Origin: Nigrospora sphaerica
Taxonomy: Eukaryota; Ascomycota; Sordariomycetes; Amphisphaeriales; Apiosporaceae
DNA length: 64,000 bases
NCBI GenBank assembly: GCA_018287875.1
Contig: JAGVVL010000009.1
Coordinates: 496,001-560,000 of the forward strand
Direction: 5' to 3'
The notes under the pieces are model-generated. The model was given only the letters and a program-made list of their open reading frames with translations, did no database searches and was not told the origin of the DNA. How positions within the stretch are numbered: position 1 is the stretch's first letter; the number at the start of each line of letters is the position of its first letter. Positions 8,297 through 19,695 of this stretch are shown piece after piece. The position numbers were made by a program, and so were the translations under genes.

Positions 8297-10057
8297 CTAC
8301 GCCGATGTTTGGGTTTCCAATAGTTTAGCTAAACTATCCTTCCCAAGTTGCACCCGTTTTCGACCCATGCGGCTCGACCCGGTGAAGGCTTTTTTATCTT
8401 CGTCCCAAGTGAGGTGTATAGGAAACCCGCTACCACCTGGTCGTATCTGAAAAGAGGAAAGAGACAAGTTGTCCAGTATGTGACGTTCCAGGGCTTCGCA
8501 CTTCCATTCAAACTTCTTAGGCTTGTTGCACCATACCTTGTCGTGCCGGTTCCACTTTAGTTGCTGCATACAGCCCTCAGCATTGATCGTCACCGCCTCA
8601 AGGCGATTGTTTACTCCGCCCCCAGCGGTGGTTTCCTGTGTGCCTTGTTTCCTTCGTTTAGGTGGTATCTCTTCGCACAAGTGTGTTGCTTTTCTCTTCG
8701 AGTAAAGATCTCTCGTCGTGTCCTTGGGGGATTTGGGCTGCCTCTCCTCGTCGATGTCCAGCGGCGTGACCCATTCTTCCTGGTGGTTGGTATCATTCGA
8801 TAGTGAACCTGGGGGTGTCCCTCGGGCAGCTGACTCTTGTATAGCTGCCATATGAGGGTTTCTCTCATCAATCTGATGCGGTGAGTCCGTCGGCGAGTTC
8901 GGGTCCTCGGGAAGAGGAGAGACTCGTATTAGAGACCCAGGCAAGGCTGTCGGTAAATCTTCGCTGAGTGACCAGACGGGTTGCACATTGTTAGCTACTA
9001 GAAGCTCATCGAGGACTTCTCCAAACAGGGAAATCTCGACTGAGTTGAAGGTTTCATGCAAAAGTAACCCCCCGGGCTGGATTTCAGGGTAGGGTAAGGA
9101 TGCAGTGACCACCAACTGGCAACTTTCGTGGTCTGGCACCCTATCCCCGGCCGATCGCGGATAGACGGGCGGTGGAGAAACCCAGGCATGGATACCAGGG
9201 CAAGGAGAGGACGTGGTACCCAACGACTGGCGAACGTCGCGGTCCGCCACTCCATCTTCGGAAGATTGCGGAGGCGTGGCTGGTAGTGCACCGCCGCCAT
9301 CACCGCCGAAGTCGATGGAGAAGTTGGAATTTAAGGTGTCTCGTTTCATTCGCTTGGTCGGTTTTTCTGGGCACAACTGTGTTGCTTTCCTCTTCAGCCG
9401 AAGATTTCCTGTCGCGTCCTTAGGGAATTTGGGCTGTCTCTCCTCGTTAGTATCTGGCGGTGTGGCACCATCTTCCCGGTGGTTGGTGTCAGTCGCTGAT
9501 GAAGCTGGGGGTGCTACGGCAGCTGGCTCTTGTATCGTTGCCATATGCGATGAGTCCGTCGGCCAGTTCAGGTTCCCGGAGAGGGGAGAGCCCAGTATCG
9601 AGGGCCCAGGGAAGTTTGTCGTTAAACTCTCGTTGATAGAGAATACAGTTTGCACACCGTTAGACGGAAAGAAGTCCTTGAATAACGGATCGACTGCTCT
9701 TGGGACCTGGACAAACTGGACAGAGCAGAGACTGTCGTCCCGAAGCAGCTCCTCGTCCAGGTTTCCTTGAGCAAGCCTGTCATGGATTCCAGGGTAAGAG
9801 GAGGGGGCAGCGTCCACCAACTCGAAAATGTTGTAGTCTGCCACTCCATCCTCAGCCGACTGCGGAGTGATGGCTGGTAGTGCGGTATCGTCTTGACCGT
9901 CGAAGTTGAGGAAGAGGCTGGGATTGAAGAGACCGTGACACAGAAAATTCGTCCACGGATTCGTGGGAGGCTCGTTGACTTTTAGCGGAGGCATGGCTTC
10001 AGCAACGCAACCTGCACCGTAGCCGTAGTCGCGTTCGTGATGGGTAAAAGAAGACAT
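8297..10057 (-). CDS. Putative nuclear protein with internal duplication, about 586 aa
   Basis: A single uninterrupted frame starts at ATG 10057 (MSSFTHHERDYGYG). An in-frame ATG at 10123 would add 22 residues, but the inner start sits better relative to the TATA box at 10147-10153. Two copies of a unit of about 190 residues follow one another. Each has ALPA.TPQS.EDGVAD, then PS..SPL..N.N.PTDS.H, MA.IQE.A, DTNH.E, D..EERQPK.PKD, and a basic NLS-like end (LRLKRKATQL..EKPTKRMKR and LYSKRKATHL..EIPPKRRKQ). The last 100 residues form a unique domain rich in Trp and Lys (QLKWNRHDKVWCNKPKKFEWKC). No known family is recognised. The duplicated NLS suggests nuclear location. A third, decayed unit lies downstream at 7775-8245. 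Confidence 0.65.
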   Translation of the reverse strand: MSSFTHHERDYGYGAGCVAEAMPPLKVNEPPTNPWTNFLCHGLFNPSLFLNFDGQDDTALPAITPQSAEDGVADYNIFELVDAAPSSYPGIHDRLAQGNLDEELLRDDSLCSVQFVQVPRAVDPLFKDFFPSNGVQTVFSINESLTTNFPGPSILGSPLSGNLNWPTDSSHMATIQEPAAVAPPASSATDTNHREDGATPPDTNEERQPKFPKDATGNLRLKRKATQLCPEKPTKRMKRDTLNSNFSIDFGGDGGGALPATPPQSSEDGVADRDVRQSLGTTSSPCPGIHAWVSPPPVYPRSAGDRVPDHESCQLVVTASLPYPEIQPGGLLLHETFNSVEISLFGEVLDELLVANNVQPVWSLSEDLPTALPGSLIRVSPLPEDPNSPTDSPHQIDERNPHMAAIQESAARGTPPGSLSNDTNHQEEWVTPLDIDEERQPKSPKDTTRDLYSKRKATHLCEEIPPKRRKQGTQETTAGGGVNNRLEAVTINAEGCMQQLKWNRHDKVWCNKPKKFEWKCEALERHILDNLSLSSFQIRPGGSGFPIHLTWDEDKKAFTGSSRMGRKRVQLGKDSLAKLLETQTSA

Positions 10058-10146
10058 TTCGGTATTCTTATAGTGGTTGGAAAGATTTGAAGAGTGTTGG
10101 AAAGGGAGGAGAAAGGCAGACATAACCTACGGGGAGACGGCCGCCT

Positions 10147-10153
10147 TTTATAA
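10147..10153 (-). promoter_or_regulatory. TATA box of the 586-aa gene
   Basis: On the minus strand the sequence reads TATAAAA (gattataaaaggcgg). It is about 90 bp upstream of the preferred start codon at 10057 and 24 bp upstream of the alternative ATG at 10123. The second ATG would leave almost no leader, which favours the 10057 start. Confidence 0.5.
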
Positions 10154-10159
10154 TCGTCC

Positions 10160-10853
10160 TGGAACGCTCCTCCTCCCCCCTTTTCTTCCTTCCCCCGTGT
10201 TCATTCGGGATGGCGTGGTTATGCATAGATACGTTACATCCTGTCACCATCCAGCCTGCATATCCAGGCAGGGCATATATAGCAGATCACGGAATGCCAA
10301 TAACTGGTGCATATTATATTAACGGAACTTAGAAGTGTTATCCAATGCATAATTCACTCTTCTCTTCTATATCGTTTCACGCTTTAGACCATCATGGTTA
10401 CTATCGAGTAATGCCGGCAGGACGGCCAGGGCCAGATGAGCATAGTGTGAGAGAATGAAGGACGATATAAGCGAGGCAATGTATGATAGTGGCGGTGAGG
10501 AGTTGGACTAAGCTGCTAGAGTAACGATGCACCTAGAAGTAGCCGGGAATCAAACAAGGGTGTACCGGCGAAAATAATATCCCGTTCATGGCCTTCATAT
10601 CCAATATTATGCTACGGATAGCTGTGCTGCATGACCTCAGCGGGGCTGGAGAAAGTAACGATACGCTGACACTGGCGCCGCCTTCCTCCTTCAGTTTTCT
10701 GATGAGGTCTGCTTGCTCGTATTCCGCCTGAGACCTTTTGTTCGATTCCTAGTCGGCATGCTGGAGATTTTCGTATGGATCGCCGCTGTCGTGCCGTTTC
10801 ACGTGATGGCCGTACCAAACCTAGGCGTCATCGACAAATCTAGTGGCCTCCAT
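10160..10853. other. Intergenic DNA, target of the LINE-B fragment
   Basis: No gene is recognised. The sequence continues on the other side of the LINE-B insertion at 11642. Confidence 0.4.
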
Positions 10854-10867
10854 TACGAGGACCATAT

Positions 10868-11627
10868 TATTATTATTATTATTATTATTCTTACACCTAG
10901 CGACCTATTTAGGCCATGAGGACCCCCTGCGCATCTTAGCCTAGGAAAACCGTTCCGGGCTGGCGTCCGGCCGGGTGAAAAACCTAGGTTCCGCTGCGTC
11001 GTACCGCTTCTATCTGCTCTTTGACCTGCCATACCGAGATCGGGCTCAGCGCGCCCGCTTCCTAGCTGATAAGTTGATTCGCTAGCTGGAACATGTCCAG
11101 CCTTCCGGAGCGGAGTAGCCATCTTGCGATAATTCCTGCTTTTCCTGGGGTGTCGAGCATCCTGTCCGTATCTATCGGTCCTCCTAGAGCTTGGACGAGA
11201 TGCTCTCGTCTTTCTCTTTCCCGTGGGCAGAAAACGAGGATATGCCGGACGGTCTCCCTGCCTTGACCGCAGATGCACCAGGGGCTGTCGAAGCCTGGAA
11301 CCCTACGCTTGAAAAGGAAGTCTCGCAGCCCAATCTTGCCAGTCCTCGCTTGGACGAGGATGGAGCTCTCGGCCTTGTGGAGTCCCTTATGGAGCTTGAG
11401 GACGTGCTTGTCTGGCGGCATCTTAGTTGCTGCCGGGGTTCGTGCTGTTCGATTTAGCTGTGCTTGTTGCCATCTTTGAAGCCAGTCTCTCTCCTCAGCC
11501 TTATGTGCTGAGTCTCCAGCTAGCCATTCGTTTAGCCACCTCTTACGATCGGGAGCGTCGGGGCCTTTCGGTCTGCGCCGGCGAGTCGGTCTTGTTAGGA
11601 TCCATCTAGCTGCGCTATCGCATCTCG
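10868..11627 (-). mobile_element. 5'-truncated LINE family B insertion
   Basis: The minus strand matches the last 760 or so bases of the full-length LINE-B (33413-34174), including the 3' UTR and the (TAA)n tail at the left end. A perfect 14-bp target duplication, tacgaggaccatat, flanks it at 10854-10867 and 11628-11641. This is a classic target-primed reverse transcription product with a truncated 5' end. Confidence 0.95.
11062..11627 (-). pseudogene. C-terminal fragment of LINE-B ORF2
   Basis: The fragment encodes the end of the ORF2 protein of the copy at 31.6-34.0 kb, nearly identical in sequence. It includes the C-terminal zinc-finger-like motif CICGQGRETVRHILVFC and the last residues (FQLANQLIS). 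It has no start and is only a retrotransposed remnant. Confidence 0.85.
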
Positions 11628-11641
11628 TACGAGGACCATAT

Positions 11642-14600
11642 CTTATTCAGTAAGCGAATGTCCGCCGTATCCGCCACCAGGCGGCAGCCAACCGAGTACA
11701 TACTTAGGCACTCACCTGGCAACTTCGGTGTTGCCAGCAGATACAAACGTTTCTTTGGGCTACCTCGGCCGAGCGGATGGCATTCTGTGGTACTAGCTCG
11801 GATTTCGGCTTTATCTGCGGTCGGTTGTATGCAGTTCCCCACGCCCCGGTGTACTGGACGTCGTCGTCTTTTTTTCCGGTGTGGTGGTGGTCACTGGTGG
11901 ATCGGATCGATGTTGCGTTGCTACTGAGGGGCAATACGGGCCTTGCATCCCCGGGACTGGCCTCCTGACCTTTGAAGCCACCAACCCCCGTGTCACACGT
12001 ACGTATTATATGCATGGAGGCCTCCTGAGAGCCACGTTCCTAGTTCTCATTTGCTCCAGCCATCTTCCCTCTTCCTTTTTCATGTCTCTCCCCTTGACGG
12101 TCCACCACACCCAGACGTTCTCCGTTCTCATTCACCCTCCGGATATGTTCTCTTGCCACTATTTATATCTTTATGACGTAGTTCGCATCTTCTTCTGGCC
12201 CTTCATCATAACTGGCGGTGGACAAACTCGGAAAGAGGAAGCGATAGTTCGAGTGAGGTTGGTTACTCTTGTTATCGCCGTCAAAGTCCGTGTGCTAATA
12301 GAGACGTAGGTTTGTACACGGACTAAGACGGGATACACTAATTAGCGCTTCGCTATCAAGGGAAGTACCTACGTGGATCCAATTAAATAGAAGAAATTAC
12401 GTGTTGGCCAGCAGAGGTTCGCGGACGTCCACATCGTCGGAATGGAACGCAACATTCAGCTGTGAATGACATCACCACGTTTCTTCCTAAAGGAGGCGGG
12501 GGCAACATGCTAGTAACCAACTTCAACAGTACGGATCAAACAGATAGTCACCGTGCTAGTCAAAGTAAGCATTTAAAAAACAACAACACCGCTCCAGTGC
12601 GTGTAGGCGACTTTCAACCACCCCGCCTCGGGAGGAGAGAAGGGGGAGGGTTAATTGCTCGTCTCTTGAATTTACGCCTACCCCCAAGGCTGATACTACG
12701 TTACAGGCGTCTTAATTTGAATGAAACTTCCGATGAAAGGCCGACATTGTAGTGCAACAGCTTAAGTGTTTAGGGCCGCATATTTTAATTCAAGGATTCT
12801 CCTGCCTGCTTATAGTGAGAAAGCATCAACACACCTACCTTACCAGGCTTCTGCCTTAGCCGATGGCAGTAATATACCCAGAACAGGCCGAAGTAACAAC
12901 CAATCCTCTAGCTCCTGAACGTTTGGTTGTCCAATCACATAAACCCTAACCAATCATTTCTCTATCAAGTTCAGAACACCGACACCCGCTTCCCATTGCC
13001 GTTCATGCTCCTTAAGCTAGTCGCGAAATCGCTGTGATTTCCCCTCCCTCCCTTGTTAAGCCAGCGTTACCTCATACTTTGACCAATTGGCGACCTTGTT
13101 GCAGCTAGCTTTTGAACCTGTTCCTTGATTTATCATTTAGGTTCCCCCAGAGTTGCTTCCAAACACCGCGGTGATCGCGGTTATCCGCCCTTTCTCTATC
13201 CCTCGTTCTTTATTCGGGTCTATTGCTTCAGTCAGAAGCATCAAGCTGAAGTCTCTGAACAGCTTCGGCCCATTCTTTTAATCTTTCAACTTTTCGCTTA
13301 TTAAGCCGAATTTCACTATGTAACGCTTAGCAGGGGATCGGAGGTACATGTCAGATAATTTATGTAGAAGTCGCCCCAAGCCTTCTAGGTGAGGCCCGGT
13401 CTGAAGTCCTACCTAACTACAGAAAGAGTGGAGGGCGACCCTTGTAAGCCCTCTAATTGCTGATTGGCCAGGTCGAGTGACCTGTAGACCATGTATGTCT
13501 ACTCCAGAGTCTCCTCAGCGCGACACACTATGTCGTCCTTCTCGTCGAACGGAAATACCTGCTTCCATGACATGTCTTGTTGCCACTACAAGACCAAGCA
13601 AACACTTAACGTCAGCGTCTTTATGTCTATTATTTCCATTACAAGTTCTTCTGCTTAGGAACTGATTGGCATGCTTGGAAGTCTCACAGAAACCTGTAGG
13701 GGGCCAGCTGTGGTCTTTGGATGGAACCATCGGCTGGGCTTTTGGGGCGGAGAAACCGCAGAAGCAACACTAAGTCTGCCTGGCCATTTCGACTAATGCC
13801 TCTCGACTGCCATTGCAGGGCCCCGAGACACAGTTTTTTCCCTTCAGGTATAGATAGCTGGCCACCTAAAAGCATATTCTGGAATGCCGTGGCTTTCTGA
13901 TTACACAGTGTTCGTCCCATCACAGCCCCTTGTGATAGGTGGTTACTGATTTAACGATGCATGAGGATTAGGACAAGAATTGAAAAGAATAAAAGGGCTT
14001 GATACATTACAACCGGCTTAAGAGCTTGTTCACAAGGTCCTTGCATCGTGTAGACCAGAAATGTGACCTTGTCCCGCTGTAGCATTAAGGTTCTGTACCC
14101 ATGATTTCATTACATCTTTATTCTTATGATAAAATCAGTGATTATGATGGTATAGCGAGAAAAGCTCCGAGGCAGCTGCTCGTTAACCGACCCGTAATAT
14201 GTTGTAAATATGTTGTCGCAACCTGAAGCTATTCTAAGGTTTTGGCATAAGTCCCACTAGTCACGTATAGCCTCACAGGCTACGCTAGCAGCTACACTAT
14301 ATAGCACCGTTTAGAAAGACACCTCTTTCATTTGTTCTTTCTAAAAGATTAGCCTTGAAACTAGCTCCCCCTGTCCTTTCCAGTGCAACATATGTGTTGG
14401 AGAGATCGTCGCAACAAGGTAGGGCAGAAAATAAATTGTTGATGTCCCTGCCCCTCGGTGCGTAGTATGTTGGCAGCACGAATTGCCAGGACAGCCCCAC
14501 ATCCCGGGCTCGACGGCGACTCGACATGGGTGTGCGCGAGATGGGCTGGACATGTCACCTCACGGGAAGAACTGCCCTAGGCAAAGCTTTAAACCGCATC

Positions 14601-14880
14601 CACCATAACAGGCCCTCTTAATAGACATAATTACAATGACCACCACCGACCTTAAGTCTAAGCACATGCCCACACGACACAACCTAACCGGTCACTACTA
14701 GCCTAGACACTACCACGGAGTCTGTTAACCTCAACATACAATGATGAGACAAGTATGGCCCACCCCTCACAGCCGAGACAGGCCTGAACATCTTCACCGA
14801 GCACGAGCTCATATAGAGGAACCACGGATACGGTTGACATTATAATGCGATCTTCGTATATAGAGGGACCCCGCACGCTA
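11642..14880. other. Long region without a recognisable gene
   Basis: Open frames here are short (142 aa or less) with compositions unlike proteins. No tRNA, LTR or terminal inverted repeat was found by eye. The part 12750-14250 is AT-richer and stop-dense on both strands. A minus-strand frame at 14297-14527 was considered and rejected. Confidence 0.4.
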
Positions 14881-15410
14881 GATGCATCTAGTGAGGCGGC
14901 ATAGTCCCTTTATGGCGATGATACATCTAGTTCTAGTACCAGGAGAAAGACCTAGTCGCGTTCTACGAGACGAGTTCCAGACCGATGATGGAGGCGGAGC
15001 GGGTGAGGTTTCACAACCCGGCGTTGCAGGATGCGGGCAGCTCGCGACAGCGTTCAATTGCGCACTCGCCCATACGGTCGAGAAGCTAGCGTGTGTGCCG
15101 TACGACACGACCACTCACCTATGTAGTTAACTAAATTATTAATTTGGTTGCCTTCCTTGTCCACATGCCGGGGGAATGAATGCCTGGCAGAAATGTCGGC
15201 GGTCTAAAGTTTACTAACATGTATACATGCATCTTAATGCGTATCAATTAAATTACAAAGGTAATAGTCCAAGAGTGCAGTAGAAGAGTTTCCAAGAAGG
15301 TCCGTCACGATAATGCGCATCTCGCCGGTTCAATTAACTAGGTCGGGCAAAGTCTGCTGCGACATCTTACACTCATGATTCGGTTTTACACGTGACCCTC
15401 TGCTCAGCGT
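14881..15410. other. Downstream flank of the tyrosinase gene, nothing recognised
   Basis: Two overlapping frames of about 80 codons on opposite strands at 14880-15130 show no family features. The rest is AT-rich and should contain the tyrosinase 3' UTR. Confidence 0.4.
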
Positions 15411-16660
15411 TTAGTAGCTGTACTGGTAGCACATAACACCATTGAGGGTGTCAAGGACATCACGGACGCGAACGTCAGGGCGTAAACCGCCAACGGAGAT
15501 CACTGCGGGACTCATTAGCGATTAGTCGAGTGGAACGAACCACAGGGAATCTTACTAGCGTCGAGAGTGAGGGGAGACCCATCGGCAACAGTGCCGCTGA
15601 TGGTCGTACGGCGCGAAATGTCGGCGTTCTGCCATACATGGAAGACACGATCGACGTAGGTGTGGTGGATCCAGAAAGTAGGGTCGCCGACGGAGCCCAT
15701 AACATCGGCCATGACTGAGCCGACACCGTTATGACCATAGCCGTGCGGGCCATACTCCCAGCAACTCTCGAAATCGCGGTAGTTGGTGCGGGACACGCAA
15801 TAGTTCTCGAAATCCTTGTTGCATTGAGCAGTGGCAGACTCGTCAACAGCACGCGAGAGGCAGTGATCAGATTGACCGAAACCGGGGCCGACGTGAAGGG
15901 TGATGTCAGCAAAAACACCGTCACGGATACAAGTACCGGCGCCGTTGGTAGGGCCAGGCAGACTACCAAAGTACTGAGGCGTGAAGATAGTGGATTGGGC
16001 AAATTGCCCAGCATCCTTGGTCTCGTCCCACCAGACAAAGGCTCGGTCAAAGCCGCACTCTTCTCGAAGGACCTGCTCGAACGTCCAGAGAAAGTAGCGG
16101 TGCCACAGAAGGAACTTGGCGTTGTTATGAATGCTGGATGAGTACTGCTGGTGGACGCGAACGAGGTCCTCGTACCGGTTTCGGGCAGGGGGGAACTTGC
16201 CGGAAGCTGGCTTGTTCATCAGGCACTTGATGCTATTAACGAGAGCGTAGCGGTCCGTAGTAGAGAAGTCACGCCACTCGAAGCGTAGGTTAGGGTTGGA
16301 GGCGCAGCTGGCGGCGGCGGCTGAGGTGTTATAATTCTGGTTGGTTAAGGGATTCTTTATCGTTGTGAAGCCGACGGAGGTCGGGCTGATCGACTGGTCA
16401 TCCTTGTCGATAGCATGGCCGTGCGGCGCCAACTTGGTACCATTGAGGTCCATCTCCTCCTGTTCGCTTAGACTGACGACGCGAACAGGAGGGGTGTCGA
16501 AAAGCTTCAGGGCCGGGGTAATCTCCTTGATGGCCTCGTCACCCTGGTGGTTGAGATTATTGGCGATGCCCTTGATGTCTCCTGTAAGGTCGAGGATAGT
16601 AGTGCTGCTCACGGTCGAGATGGCACCGACGAGAGTCAAAGCAAATAGTGAGAAAAACAT
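15411..16660 (-). CDS. Secreted tyrosinase (type-3 copper oxidase), 398 aa, one intron
   Basis: Tyrosinases oxidise phenols to o-quinones with a binuclear copper centre. This one starts at ATG 16660 with a signal peptide (MFFSLFALTLVGAISTVSS). Exon 1 is 16660-15556. It contains the CuA ligands H170 (VHQQ), H178 (SIHNN) and H187 (LWHRYF), and the CuB ligands H306 and H310 (PHGYGHNG) and the HH pair 332-333 (DPTFWIHHTYVDRVF). The typical Cys pair and FEWRDFS motif are at 119-146. Reading on in genomic DNA gives a stop at 15518, but GTAAGA at 15555, a CTAAT branch site and CAG at 15503 define a 53-nt intron. Exon 2 (15502-15411) then supplies the family's C-terminal RPDVRVRDVLDTLNGVMCYQY. The spliced length is 1197 nt, in frame. 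Similar proteins occur in fungal secondary-metabolite clusters, but none is visible around it. Confidence 0.9.
15503..15555 (-). other. Intron of the tyrosinase gene, 53 nt
   Basis: Donor GTAAGA, branch-like CTAATGAG, acceptor CGCAG. Removal joins codon phase 1 to the conserved C-terminal tyrosinase motif, with the terminal CYQY. Confidence 0.8.
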
Positions 16661-16689
16661 CTTAAGAACAGGTCAAAAGGAAAGATAAC

Positions 16690-17080
16690 AGTTGGAGTGC
16701 CAAGGAGTGAACGATTAGCGATGGACCGAAATCAGAGTGCCTCATGCTGTGTTATTCTTCTTATGTACCGACTCGTACCGATCGGCTCCAAGCTGCAGCT
16801 AGGGCGAATGGATAGCAGTTACTATTAGACGTATATGTAATGCAGGCCCTAGGATGGTAGGAGGATTGGAACGAAGGTCAGTGGAGGACTAGGGGTGACA
16901 GGAGGAGTGACGGACGGGACGCAGTAGAACAGCAAGAATAAGCTGAGAACGGCTCGTTTAGAAATGACGCCGGAAAGCCGAAGCAGAAAATGTGCGCCTC
17001 TGTACAGCCCTATTGACTAAGGATGGAAAGTAGCCGTAGAAGGGATGGTATTAGCGATGTTGAAGAAATGGAAGGGAGGC
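16690..17080. other. Upstream region of the tyrosinase gene
   Basis: No gene is recognised. It should contain the tyrosinase promoter on the minus strand, but no clear TATA box is seen. Confidence 0.35.
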
Positions 17081-17084
17081 CGAG

Positions 17085-18380
17085 ATGAGTGCCAATAAAT
17101 CAATGGTGCTGCACAGAGAAACAGTTATGGGCGGAAGCTGGGGCGGCAGCTGCTACGGAAAGAAGCCAAGAAAAACAGAGCGGCGACGATCCGATGCTGC
17201 TGCAGACGGAATCTACCAATACGGACAGAAGCTGGGGCGAAAAGACGCTGCACGGATGGATGCCGCGAAAGACAGAAGCTACAAGTGAAGAAACTGCCAC
17301 AAGTACAGATAGCCGCGGAAGGAAGCATAACGTGAAACTAAGAGCTGATTTAGACAACATGCATCCTGCCGGTTCAATTCCAGGGCCTTGCTGGTCCTAC
17401 GCAACGGCAAAAGGGTCTTTCAGGCCTAAGTGATTAAAGGCTCCCAGTGCCGATACTGGAGTAGGGCACACGGGACGAAACGCACGAAGCCAGAAAGGAA
17501 ACAGGCGGTAACGGAACCCTCCAAACCCTCCGTCGAGCAGCAGCTAGCACAGATGGCATGCACGAGATGACGGCATTTGCCGCAAAGCCGCAGCATGGCC
17601 AAAAGCAGCCGGACTGGACCGCGTTCCGACAGGCGGGTCCAATAGGGGGGTCCAGATTACCGAGCCGGGCCGGACCTATCATCCCGGAAGAGGGGAAGCA
17701 AACGGAAAAATACGAGAAGACAAATATGAGGCGAGAAAACAGAAGACAGATATGGATAGGATGGACCGAGAACTGCTGCACAATCCTTCTCGCCCGTTCG
17801 AGGGAAGAACAAAGTTTCTGGAAGGAGCAGGGACCGGACGAAACAAAAAGCGAGCCAAGCAGAAAGTGGGAAGCAGGAACTAGAGGAAGAGAAAACAATG
17901 AGAGAAGAGTATGAAACTAGAGCAAATTTGGACAATACGTGCATCCAGCCGGCTCAAGACCAGGGCCTTGCGCGCCTCGCATGTGGGGCGAAAGGATCTA
18001 GTGGATTCGAGTGACTGAAAACTCTTACTGCCGACACTGGAGCAAGCCATAAAGGACGAAACAGACAAAGCAGGAAAAGAAGCAACCCCAGAAATGGAGC
18101 CCTTCAAAGCAACAAGGGTTGAATAAGAGCCGTCACAGGGGATTGTGCCAGATGGAGACCTTTGCTGAAGTATTTCAAGTGGTCCAAAGACGAACCTAGC
18201 CAATCCGGCGTCTTTTCTCATGGACGCAACTGAACCTAGTTTGTTTGATCCTTCTTGTTTTGGCTGTTTCCTGCTTTTTCCTAGTCCCTCCTGCGCGAGC
18301 CAGTATTAGCTTCTAGACACTTCGTCCAAAATGCACCATTCTTCCTCGACGGGTGGGAAAGGACCTTGAGTAGTTTTTGA
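17085..18380. repeat. Diverged tandem and inverted repeats related to 2.9-4.1 kb
   Basis: Two tandem units about 580 bp apart are visible. The stretch 17330-17490 aligns with 17905-18065, sharing gtgaaacta.gagc, catcc.gccggttcaa, ccagggccttg and cgacactggag.agg. The block gaccgagaactgctgcacaa (17764 on) matches 3731 on. An inverted piece at 18320-18360 matches 3755-3790. No coherent protein is encoded. Confidence 0.5.
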
Positions 18381-18624
18381 TCAGTTCTATTTGGATCCGT
18401 CCCATATGTGTCCGCCTGTCGTATGTTTCGAGGCAGTAGATCTAAACCTAGCCGATAATCTGAACCTGCCTGGTGAGAGGCGTGCCGCTTTTACGCTTTT
18501 ATCAATGCCTAGACATGGCTGAGACAAGCTAGATATGGCCTGGTGGATAAAAGTCTACTTTCTACTCTGCCCAGGTACGATATTTACATACATGAACCAA
18601 GTCTTGTGATTTGATTTAAGTCAA

Positions 18625-18680
18625 AAAAGGAGCTTATCTGAGTTCCTACTTGAAATGTCCTATTTGGAAATGTCCTATTT
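18625..18680 (+). repeat. Short direct duplication (gaaatgtcctatttg twice)
   Basis: Two adjacent copies of a 15-bp unit at 18650-18680 lie in non-coding DNA. Confidence 0.5.
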
Positions 18681-18794
18681 GGACTCTTGGGGTCTTTTGA
18701 AGCTCCTTCGTACAACCACGCAGAGAATAGCTTTTCCATCCGCCATGGCAAATTTCCCACTAGCTTGTCGCTTGAATTCGTCCTCGGTTCAACC

Positions 18795-18985
18795 ATATGG
18801 AGGTTCAGGTTGCTCAGGCGCTGCTCAGCCTGATCCGGGGGTACTCAGCCTGCTCCTTTGGTGCTCCGATGACGCTCAAGTGTTGCTCACTTGGCACTCA
18901 GCTAACGCTCAGGTACCCCAGGTAGCTCAGTTGATGCTCAGGTTGCTCAGGTGATGCGGGTGCTGCTCAAGTGCTGGTCAGGAAA
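18795..18985 (+). repeat. Degenerate short tandem repeat of a GCTCAGGT-like unit
   Basis: About 15 imperfect copies of gctcag/gctcaagt/gctcaggt occur at spacings of roughly 9-15 bp. The tract is uninterrupted and non-coding. Confidence 0.6.
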
Positions 18986-18989
18986 TACC

Positions 18990-19550
18990 TAGTAGCTCTC
19001 GTACATGTTCACGGTGCCCAGGCATATATTGGCTCAGCCCAAATAATGCTTTCGCTGCTTTGCTAGTTGCTTAGGCTATGCAGATACTACCAGAAGTCAG
19101 TCGCAAGCTGGCTGAAGTTAGTATGGAATTGGTGGCTAGACGGCAAGCTGAAAAGAATCCTGAGGCTATTATTTTCCATAATGCCTGCAAAACAAATATG
19201 GCGGCAATTTCATCCGGTGGTTAGACTTTGAGATTGCATCCATATGGCTGACTTCCCAGTCCGTGACCTTGTCGCTACTTGAAGAATCACGGCGCCGGCT
19301 TGTAGGATATTTACCGTCTTAAATACAATACCATACAAAACCCCATGTAGGTTACGTGGCACGTAATATCGTCATTTTTCCAAACATGCTAGTTATCTGG
19401 TTATTACAACTATTTATGTAACTAGGCTATGACAGTAATATCACTCTTGGTCAGTTACCACAAGACAACGTTTACAGCGACGAAGCGAGCCGGAAATAAA
19501 GTGAGGAACCTAACCACATCGTCGTGCCGTGAAATAAAAGGAAGAACGGA
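18990..19550. other. Intergenic DNA, nothing recognised
   Basis: AT-rich with no coding-like frame. Confidence 0.4.
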
Positions 19551-19556
19551 CCAATG

Positions 19557-19695
19557 TGTTACGTCCTGGCAGATTGGTCCCTGTAGGAGTAGCCCTTATA
19601 GTGCAGAACTGGACAGAATGATCCTAAGAAGTGGATCATTCCCGAAGCTTTTGCTTTATGCCTCAGCGGGCAGTTTGTCCAGACGCGCTGTAACA
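19557..19695 (+). mobile_element. Very small solo LTR or TRIM terminal repeat, 139 bp
   Basis: The sequence starts tgttacg and ends tgtaaca (TG...CA with short inverted ends). It is flanked by a perfect 5-bp duplication, caatg, at 19552-19556 and 19696-19700. This is the structure of a solo LTR left by recombination between LTRs. The ends resemble the larger solo LTRs at 20081 and 34686, but the interior does not obviously align. Confidence 0.65.

Noticed and set aside
14297..14560. Minus-strand frame of about 76 codons
   Set aside because: No domain, no homologous copy in the window, and three overlapping frames of similar length.
15475..16141. Long open frames overlapping the tyrosinase gene in other frames
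   Set aside because: They are shadows of a GC-rich coding region with clear copper-ligand motifs in the main frame.
17085..17920. Plus- and minus-strand frames of 115-154 codons
   Set aside because: The repeat copies are not open in a common frame, so the frames are not conserved.
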